This document shows positions 1-5,117 of a DNA stretch of 5,879 nt, one piece after another. Below the pieces are notes generated by a model. The model worked only from the letters and a program-made list of their open reading frames with translations. It searched no databases and was not told the origin of the DNA. The position numbers and the translations under genes are program-made. Origin of the DNA: Ruminococcaceae bacterium UBA1236 (GTDB taxonomy: Bacteria > Bacillota > Clostridia > Oscillospirales > Acutalibacteraceae); assembly GCA_002309055.1 (NCBI GenBank), contig DBWO01000046.1, positions 1-5,879 of the forward strand, given 5' to 3'. Numbering within the stretch: the stretch's first letter is position 1; every line of letters begins with the position of its first letter.

Positions 1-8
1 CGTACAAA

Positions 9-99
9 ATGTAAAATGCGCCGCTTGTCTGATTGAAAAAACAAACGGCACGCGCTATGCGTGCCGTGAGGGGGAGAGATAGGGAATAGTCTTTTACAT
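9..99. repeat. Inverted pair of ATGTAAAA motifs, left flank
   Basis: ATGTAAAA lies at 9-16 and its reverse complement TTTTACAT at 92-99 (a ninth base also pairs: AATGTAAAA at 8-16 with TTTTACATT at 92-100). The pair brackets the terminator hairpin that ends the cassette operon. The same 8-mer occurs twice more, at the other end of the cassette (4092-4099 and 4150-4157). I saw no exact copy inside the genes, only a 7-base match near 2526. The motif is AT-rich and short, so chance is a real alternative. The possible roles are recombination-end sequences or protein binding sites. Confidence 0.3.
36..67 (-). terminator. Rho-independent terminator of the three-gene cassette
   Basis: A perfect 9-bp stem (ACGGCACGC at 45-53 with GCGTGCCGT at 59-67) closes a 5-base loop. 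On the minus strand it is followed by TTGTTTTTT (44-36), the normal layout of an intrinsic terminator. It sits about 40 bases beyond the stop codon of the DUF262 gene and should end its transcript. On the plus strand the hairpin is followed by a purine-rich, T-free stretch, so it should work in one direction only. Positions 1-35 and 68-108 hold no gene that I can see. Confidence 0.85.
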
Positions 100-108
100 T
101 AACCGATT

Positions 109-2133
109 TTAAAAATGAGAACTGTTGAATAAGGAATCTCTATCAACAGAAAAGACATTTTTATAATCCTCAATTCTTTCGTCAATTAGTTGCTGTATAT
201 TTGTTATATCTGAATATTTTTCAATATCCTCTTCCTTAATTCCGGTCATCCTTTTAACTTCGTTATACAGCCAATCATATTGTCTCAATTCTACAAGAGA
301 CTTATCACTCTTTGCGATATTTTCAAGCTTAGGTAAAACAACTTTATTTCCAAGGCTTTCCATCAATGATAAATCAATTGAAACAACATGATTAAACTGA
401 GCCTGCGCATAAATATGATCAATGTCATATTTAGCCTTTGCGCCTTCGCCATCGATGATAGGTGTCATCTTTTTAAGGCAGAGATAAAGATAAATAATAC
501 CCTTATCCGTTTTTGAACCTTTTCCTCCTTTAAAATCGTCAATTACGGATGCCCAGTCATCACTGGCTATAACTGTGAATCTTTCACTGATGTTGAGTAA
601 ATCTCTTTGTAGTCTAGAGTCTGCCGAACCGGCCCATAGCCTTTTACTATACTCATATACCAGCCGATCAAAAAGAATAATTGCAGCTTTTTGATATAGT
701 TTAAGATTGTTGTTTCCTTTTACAGGCTTCCCTAGTTCAATCCATTTTTTATAAATCAATGTTGAAAACTCAAGAGCTACAGAATTACCCATCAATGACA
801 TAACGGATTGTTTCCATGACATCAAGTATTTGAAAAAATCACAATCATAAAGCATATCAACAGCCTTATTAAAGTCACTGACATATTCTTCAACATCAAC
901 CTCCCAATCGATTTTTACTTTTCTCTCATTCTCTAAATCTTTAACCGAATTTGCACTAATGCCCCCGACTTTGATGGCACTAATCAGTTTAAAACCTAAA
1001 GTGAGTTTTTTGGTAAAATTAGTCTGTGATGCTTTGTCCGGAAGGTCGAAGTTTGTAAATATTAAGTGTGATTTGTCAATTCTAGAAAGTAGGGTAGCGC
1101 AGACATCCCAACGAACCACATCATTAGGAATTTCTATATTTAAGTATTCATAAAGCTTTTTAGCTTCATTTTTAACCTCAGTTGAGGGATTTTTGATAGG
1201 AGCATTCCAATAAGGTCTTGCGGACAGCAGCTCTTCCGCAGTGAGATTAGCGCCGCCACCATTAACCAGCGAAAAAATGTTTTGAGCATCAAGTGGTGAA
1301 GCGTCTATAAGTCTGATAAGTCCCAACTGAGCATTTACAATTATTTCGTCCGCACTTTTGATTGTTTTAAAACACTTATCAAAGTATTCCCATGTTGTTT
1401 CTAAGCAGTTGCACAGTTTGTTGAAGTCCTTATCATTCAACTTGTGTCTTTTCCTTAAATAAGCGGCAAACTCTTCTTTGCTGGTTTCTTTATTAGATAT
1501 TCTGTCTTTAATAAACCGCTTAAGCTTTCTAGGATCAATAACATAAGTCCCGTTTTCGTATTTTGAGTAATCAAGTTCTTCAATAGGTATTATTTTATCA
1601 AACTTGAAATGGCCTTCAAGAGAATTGCTACCTTTATATTTTGTGTGGACTAAAAGGATCAAATCCAGAAGGACTTTAATGTTTTCGCCCTGAACGCTTG
1701 GATTAAAGGTCTGCTGCTCACTTTCATCGGAATCTTCTTCAGAATCAGCAGTGATTTGCTCTTCAGGTTGTTCAGTTGATTTGTCAAATTCTGATTGCAA
1801 GTATTCGCCTATTTTTTCAGCAAACAGGTCTCTCAGTTCATGTTCATTTGTACCACTACGTATTCCAATAAATTTTGTAGCCCAGGAATAAACCGAAACA
1901 GGGTTCTCATACATTGATATAAGTGCGTTACGTCTCTGTCTTCCATCAAGAAGGTATTTTTTTTGGCCTAACTCATTTACTATTATTACTCCCATAGGAT
2001 AGCCTTTGAACACACTAATGCACAATTTAAAATTGTCTGTGTCCTTCCATGTCGCTTTCCTTTGAAACCTAGGAAGCTCTATTTCATTGTTAATAAAATA
2101 GCTCGTTGTATTTTCTGATATTCCAAAAGCCAT
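109..2133 (-). CDS. DUF262-DUF1524 protein, GmrSD/SspE-like predicted nuclease
   Basis: The predicted role is a nucleotide-regulated DNA endonuclease of the kind used in type IV restriction (GmrSD, BrxU) and phosphorothioate-linked defence (SspE). The N-terminus shows the DUF262 ParB-like signature: FQRKATW at residues 23-29, GYPMG at 44-48 and LLDGRQRRNAL at 61-71, with the supporting motif VNGGGANLT at about 290-298. The C-terminus carries an HNH-type DUF1524 core: DIDH with the probable catalytic His at 573, then GNKVVLP with Asn596 and a further Asn at 605. A Glu/Asp/Ser-rich segment at about 117-142 looks like a disordered insertion. The length (674) suits a fused GmrS-GmrD polypeptide. 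The start is set by GGGAGGA at 2138-2144, five bases from the ATG. It is the last gene of the operon, 13 bases after the winged-helix gene. Domain assignment is from visible motifs; the substrate is unknown. DGRQRR replaces the more usual DGQQR. Confidence 0.88.
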   Translation of the reverse strand: MAFGISENTTSYFINNEIELPRFQRKATWKDTDNFKLCISVFKGYPMGVIIVNELGQKKYLLDGRQRRNALISMYENPVSVYSWATKFIGIRSGTNEHELRDLFAEKIGEYLQSEFDKSTEQPEEQITADSEEDSDESEQQTFNPSVQGENIKVLLDLILLVHTKYKGSNSLEGHFKFDKIIPIEELDYSKYENGTYVIDPRKLKRFIKDRISNKETSKEEFAAYLRKRHKLNDKDFNKLCNCLETTWEYFDKCFKTIKSADEIIVNAQLGLIRLIDASPLDAQNIFSLVNGGGANLTAEELLSARPYWNAPIKNPSTEVKNEAKKLYEYLNIEIPNDVVRWDVCATLLSRIDKSHLIFTNFDLPDKASQTNFTKKLTLGFKLISAIKVGGISANSVKDLENERKVKIDWEVDVEEYVSDFNKAVDMLYDCDFFKYLMSWKQSVMSLMGNSVALEFSTLIYKKWIELGKPVKGNNNLKLYQKAAIILFDRLVYEYSKRLWAGSADSRLQRDLLNISERFTVIASDDWASVIDDFKGGKGSKTDKGIIYLYLCLKKMTPIIDGEGAKAKYDIDHIYAQAQFNHVVSIDLSLMESLGNKVVLPKLENIAKSDKSLVELRQYDWLYNEVKRMTGIKEEDIEKYSDITNIQQLIDERIEDYKNVFSVDRDSLFNSSHF

Positions 2134-2146
2134 AGTGTCCTCCCAA

Positions 2147-2842
2147 TCAAAATATGATTTTTTTGGTAATAGTATTAAAGTCGTATTCTTTTGATTTTTC
2201 TAACTCTAGCAAAACCTTTTTAATATTTGATCTTCTTCTAACATAAGTTGACTTGGACAGATCATAAAGCAGAGTTTCGAGAGAAACGCGATCATTGTTT
2301 GAAAGAAGAATCAATTGAGTTGTGATTTTGTTTCTTAGGATCAATCTGGTTAGGAGCCTTTCCCTAGCAATTCGATTAAGATCAGGAAAAACTAAACCAA
2401 CTGCGCTTATATAATAAAGATTGCTTTTTTCATCTTTAAATGCCAATCCCAAAGATTCTGCGGTTTTAATATGGTTTTCACCATATTTGTTGTTAGCTAA
2501 TAGCGTGCGCTCTTTACCGTCATTCTGTAAAATCAAACCTATGTCCTTGAATGTCAACCCGGGGTTATTTAAAACTTTGATTTTTTCGCATATATTGATG
2601 GTGGCATCATCAAAACTGCTAAACTGATAAACATCCGAAGACAAGATCTCTTCTCGATGGCAGAAATTATTAATATATAACAAATAATCACAAATAGGAA
2701 CAGATGAAATATCTAATATATATTGATAAATTTCGTTGCTATCTGTTTTATATTTTCCTGCAATTATTTTGTTGTTATAATTTTTCTCTATGCTTTTTTC
2801 AAAAAAGCTTTTTAAAATCAGTTGAGATTCTTTTTCCATCAT
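2147..2842 (-). CDS. Hypothetical protein with probable winged-helix DNA-binding segment
   Basis: I do not recognise this 231-residue protein as a named family. It is AT-rich in codon use, lysine- and isoleucine-rich, and has no signal peptide or membrane segment. Residues about 95-153 resemble a winged helix: GLTFKDIGLIL, then KYGENHIKTAESLGL at 119-133 as a likely recognition helix, then a YYISAVGLVF hairpin. Similar 'YGENH...LGL' segments occur, from memory, in helix-turn-helix domains of some restriction-type proteins, which fits the neighbour. The C-terminal part is basic and helical (RRRSNIKK at about 202-209). Its ATG overlaps the radical SAM stop codon by one base, and the nuclease gene follows 13 bases later, so all three should be made together. 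It may supply DNA specificity to the nuclease, act as operon regulator, or be an adaptor. The function is inferred. Confidence 0.8.
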   Translation of the reverse strand: MMEKESQLILKSFFEKSIEKNYNNKIIAGKYKTDSNEIYQYILDISSVPICDYLLYINNFCHREEILSSDVYQFSSFDDATINICEKIKVLNNPGLTFKDIGLILQNDGKERTLLANNKYGENHIKTAESLGLAFKDEKSNLYYISAVGLVFPDLNRIARERLLTRLILRNKITTQLILLSNNDRVSLETLLYDLSKSTYVRRRSNIKKVLLELEKSKEYDFNTITKKIIF

Positions 2843-2851
2843 TATTCCTCC
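2837..2851 (-). promoter_or_regulatory. Ribosome binding site and coupled start of the winged-helix gene
   Basis: GGAGGA (2846-2851 on the minus strand) lies inside the last codons of the radical SAM gene, and the stop and start share a base (TAATG). Two consecutive ATG codons follow. The first (2840-2842) is four bases from the GGAGG core and the second (2837-2839) seven bases away, which is nearer the usual spacing. Translation may therefore begin at either one, giving 231 or 230 residues. The overlap suggests translational coupling and roughly matched output of the two proteins. Confidence 0.7.
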
Positions 2852-4068
2852 GGAAAGTTATAATCAGCATATCTTAGGTCAAAATACTTTTTTGCTATAT
2901 CTGGAAATCTTTTTTCAAAGTCTTGCATTGCCTTCATTGATGCGCAAATAGTACCTTCCGTTTTATGAATTGCTTGATTTGCTTCACAAAACTGACGGAA
3001 GCTTTTCTTCTTAAAGAAGCTTGGCTGATTACACCAACGAGCCAAGGTTACATACATTCCTTTAAATTCGGATTCTTTCCACGGCTGATATTTTTTGTCT
3101 TGGTACCTCATAATATAAGGCAGGCATTTATACCGCATAAGCAATTCAATTCGTTTGAAAGCGTTTTCAATATCTATTTCATCAACGCTTTCAAAGCCGA
3201 CGAGCACATAAAACTTTACGCTAGTTGATTTTGTATATTTTCTCAGTTTTTTTAGCTTATCATGAATAATATTATAATCGGAAATATTATCAAATGCAAA
3301 TGTGAAATCTCCATCATATTTTGCAGAGAAAAGGAGTTTGAATTTATCTTCTGTCATTATTCTTTCATCCATACCCTGCTTGAATTTTAATGGCTTTCCA
3401 CTTTTTAACGCTTCTTCTAAAAGCGGTTTCCATTTTGGACATCCAAAAAAATTATCGTCTAAAAAGCAAAGCTTTGGACGGGTCTCATCATAGAATTCTT
3501 CAAGAGAGCTGTGTTCAAAAACGTGATCATATTTTTGATTAACGCAAAATTTGCACTTTCTAAAACAACCCCTTGTTAAAAAGCCTATACTGTAATCTGT
3601 GTATTCTTTAAACTGAACCATAAAATTGGTCAAATTAAAATTATCACCTTTTTCTGATTTTGCTTTGCTAATCTCATTTTCAATCCATTCGTCATACAGA
3701 TTATAATCCGGTTTGTGGTGTTCTATTTCATAAGGAAGATTAGGAGCCTTGTCGAAATAAAAACCTGTTCCACCTATAGAGATATCTACTGCATCTTTAG
3801 ATGAAATGAAGTTGGGCAGAAAGCCAGGGTATGATTCGCCTGGGTACTCTCCATCAACATAAGATACTAGCCATTCAGGAATAGGAGTATCGGTAAACAC
3901 TTTAGAAATATATACTTTTTCAAAACTCCCAATATCTTCATAAGACATTAGTAGTGATACTTCGTCGCCCATTTCTTTGTGAAAAGCAGAGATCTTTTCG
4001 CAAGCAAGATTAGGGAACCTATGCTTTGCTCTTCCAATTAAATCGGCGTCAATTATTCCTACTTTCAT
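2842..4068 (-). CDS. Radical SAM protein with B12-binding-like N-terminal region
   Basis: This is predicted to be a radical S-adenosylmethionine enzyme that uses a 4Fe-4S cluster to cleave SAM and start radical chemistry. The cluster motif CFRKCKFC is complete, with Cys168, Cys172 and Cys175 in CX3CX2C spacing. FLDDNFFG at about 202-209 fits the strand after the motif in MiaB/B12-type radical SAM barrels. Residues 1-125 look Rossmann-like (MKVGIID start, FPNLACEKISAFHKEMGDEV-type helix, GGTGF at 99-103, PDYNLY at 120-125), but no DxHxxG cobalamin motif is visible, so B12 may not bind. From memory, this N-terminal pattern resembles an uncharacterised radical SAM family frequent in gut phages and mobile elements. 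The start is firm, because an in-frame stop lies just upstream. Its Shine-Dalgarno is weak (GGTGG, four bases away). It is first in the operon. The substrate is unknown; a nucleotide or nucleic-acid modification is an inference from the neighbours. Confidence 0.88.
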   Translation of the reverse strand: MKVGIIDADLIGRAKHRFPNLACEKISAFHKEMGDEVSLLMSYEDIGSFEKVYISKVFTDTPIPEWLVSYVDGEYPGESYPGFLPNFISSKDAVDISIGGTGFYFDKAPNLPYEIEHHKPDYNLYDEWIENEISKAKSEKGDNFNLTNFMVQFKEYTDYSIGFLTRGCFRKCKFCVNQKYDHVFEHSSLEEFYDETRPKLCFLDDNFFGCPKWKPLLEEALKSGKPLKFKQGMDERIMTEDKFKLLFSAKYDGDFTFAFDNISDYNIIHDKLKKLRKYTKSTSVKFYVLVGFESVDEIDIENAFKRIELLMRYKCLPYIMRYQDKKYQPWKESEFKGMYVTLARWCNQPSFFKKKSFRQFCEANQAIHKTEGTICASMKAMQDFEKRFPDIAKKYFDLRYADYNFPEE

Positions 4069-4124
4069 AGGGCCACCAACTTATCATTAACTTTTACATT
4101 CAAAACTAGGTATATTATCTCCAT
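4065..4124 (-). other. Possible 19-codon leader ORF overlapping the radical SAM start
   Basis: An ATG at 4122-4124 opens a 19-codon frame of mostly hydrophobic residues. Its TGA stop (4065-4067) overlaps the ATG of the radical SAM gene in the classic ATGA form. No Shine-Dalgarno precedes it. With the predicted transcription start near 4127 it would be almost leaderless. A frame this short in AT-rich DNA can easily stay open by chance. The weak ribosome binding site of the radical SAM gene makes coupling to a leader peptide plausible. Confidence 0.2.
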
Positions 4125-4157
4125 AATAAAATAATTATACCATACCGCCATGTAAAA
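4092..4157. repeat. Inverted pair of ATGTAAAA motifs, right flank
   Basis: TTTTACAT at 4092-4099 and ATGTAAAA at 4150-4157 mirror the pair at the left end of the cassette. The ten bases CTTTTACATT at 4091-4100 are identical to those at 91-100, in the same orientation. The 4150-4157 copy lies in the promoter spacer and touches the -35 box, and the 4092-4099 copy lies in the mRNA leader. They could be regulatory half-sites or remnants of the cassette's insertion. Chance in AT-rich DNA is not excluded. Confidence 0.3.
4113..4128 (-). promoter_or_regulatory. Palindrome overlapping the expected transcription start
   Basis: TATTAT at 4113-4118 and ATAATA at 4123-4128 form a perfect 6-bp inverted repeat around a 4-base centre. 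It lies 5 bases past the -10 box and covers the expected first transcribed bases, a usual position for a repressor operator. Alternatively it is a weak AU hairpin at the 5' end of the mRNA, with GGAG in its loop. The helix-turn-helix-like protein of the operon is an obvious candidate binder, but this is inference. Confidence 0.35.
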
Positions 4158-4162
4158 CTCAA
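4134..4162 (-). promoter_or_regulatory. Sigma-A-type promoter of the cassette operon
   Basis: On the minus strand, TTGAGT (4157-4162) is followed by exactly 17 bases and then a perfect TATAAT (4134-4139). This predicts a transcript starting near 4127 with a leader of about 58 bases before the radical SAM ATG. The right-hand terminator (4226-4253) lies upstream, so the cassette should be transcribed independently of the transketolase unit. The bases between about 4163 and 4225 hold a second TATAAT (4168-4173) without a good -35 partner and nothing else that I can support. Confidence 0.75.
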
Positions 4163-4225
4163 CAATTATTATACTATAAGGATAACACAGAATATGTCCG
4201 TTTTTCAGGACTTAATTTTTCGCGC

Positions 4226-4253
4226 AAAAAAACACGCAGGGGTTACCTGCGTG
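4226..4253 (-). terminator. Rho-independent terminator of the transketolase/SCP2-like unit
   Basis: An 8-bp perfect stem (CACGCAGG at 4233-4240 with CCTGCGTG at 4246-4253) closes a 5-base loop. On the minus strand it runs into seven Ts (4232-4226). It lies 18 bases beyond the stop of the 270-residue gene. The plus strand has only CTTTTG after the hairpin, so termination in that direction would be weak. It insulates the AT-rich cassette from upstream transcription. Confidence 0.88.
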
Positions 4254-4271
4254 CTTTTGTCATTATCCGGT

Positions 4272-5084
4272 TTATTTTGCGTAATCGCCGACCACAAGCA
4301 GGAATCCGCCGAACTGCGCGCCGAATTCGGGACCGCCGTCCATTATGATTCTGCCGTTCTTGGTTGCGTCAAGCATATCGTCGGTGCCCAGAAGGGTGCC
4401 GAGAGCGCTCTTGAAGGAGTCGAAACGAAGGGTGAAGAAAGGCATCGCTCTCTTGTATTCGCCTCTGCCGGCTCTGGATTTGCCCGCCTTGATTCTCAGG
4501 AAGGCGGAAACCTCGGGATGGTCGTTAACCGCGAGCGCGTAAACGCGGTCGGGGCTCTTGGAGGTCCATTCCTTGATTTCGGGGTGACCCTGCTTATTGA
4601 GGGTGCTTATACCGCTGGTAAGCAGATAGAAGAAGCACTTGACCATAAGCTTCTGGGTCTCTTCGTCCTCGGGAGCTTCGGTGGCGGTGAGCAGTGAGCT
4701 CATCTTGAGCAGCACCATCATAAAGGAGAGGAATGTGCCGCCGTTTTTGACGATGCCCTTCATCTTCGGCAGGGTGCCGGGGCCGATTTTGCCCTTGAAG
4801 AAGGCGTTCATCTGTTCAACGCTCTTGAACTCAAGCTCAACGTTTGTGTGCTCTTTGTCGCTCACCTTGTCCGCGTGAACAACCCATTCGCCGGAGTTGA
4901 TTACGAAATGCGTGGCGTATTTGCCGCCGGGCGCTTCGGGGTCGAGAGCGCTTATCTGCACAACGGCGTGGGTGTTCTTGAATTTTTTTGCGAGTTCGGG
5001 AACATCGGTAGCGATGGTCTTTATAAGCGGAAGAGCGCCGCAAAGGAAAATTTTATTGGTGAAAATATCTTCTCTTGAAGCCAT
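4272..5084 (-). CDS. SCP2-like lipid-binding-fold protein, function unknown
   Basis: This 270-residue soluble protein has no signal peptide. The segment at about 36-130 resembles the SCP2 sterol-transfer fold: a strand-rich stretch ending in YATHFVINSGEWVVHAD (56-72), a VELEFKSVEQMNAFFKGKIGP element (82-102, the usual 'amplify the signal with a helix then Gly' step), then a TLPKMKGIVKNGG strand (104-116) and a hydrophobic helix. SCP2 domains bind lipids or hydrophobic ligands in a tunnel; in bacteria their partners are mostly unknown. The C-terminal half (about 140-270) is not one I recognise. The start has a good AAAGGA site (5094-5099), nine bases away. The gene follows the transketolase subunit by 33 bases and shares its terminator, so co-transcription is likely, although a functional link is not obvious. 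Composition is clearly more GC-rich than the cassette to the left. Confidence 0.72.
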   Translation of the reverse strand: MASREDIFTNKIFLCGALPLIKTIATDVPELAKKFKNTHAVVQISALDPEAPGGKYATHFVINSGEWVVHADKVSDKEHTNVELEFKSVEQMNAFFKGKIGPGTLPKMKGIVKNGGTFLSFMMVLLKMSSLLTATEAPEDEETQKLMVKCFFYLLTSGISTLNKQGHPEIKEWTSKSPDRVYALAVNDHPEVSAFLRIKAGKSRAGRGEYKRAMPFFTLRFDSFKSALGTLLGTDDMLDATKNGRIIMDGGPEFGAQFGGFLLVVGDYAK

Positions 5085-5117
5085 ATTTATCAGTCCTTTC
5101 TGGAAGCTCTCCGGTTA

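Noticed and set aside
959..1153. Plus-strand 64-codon frame opposite the DUF262 gene
   Set aside because: It is antisense to a clear coding region, with no ribosome binding site and no domain signal.
2842..4068. Radical SAM gene as a prokaryotic viperin
   Set aside because: The cluster motif is followed by LDDNFFG and preceded by a Rossmann-like domain of about 125 residues, closer to B12/MiaB-type enzymes. I see no viperin-like signature motifs.
4168..4173. Second TATAAT as an additional promoter
   Set aside because: No acceptable -35 box lies 16-18 bases upstream on the minus strand; the nearest candidates give spacers of about 13 or 21 bases.
4194..4697. Plus-strand open frame of 167 codons
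   Set aside because: It runs through the 4226-4253 terminator hairpin and antisense to the SCP2-like gene. It has no ribosome binding site and no recognisable motif, so it is a shadow of the GC-rich gene on the other strand.
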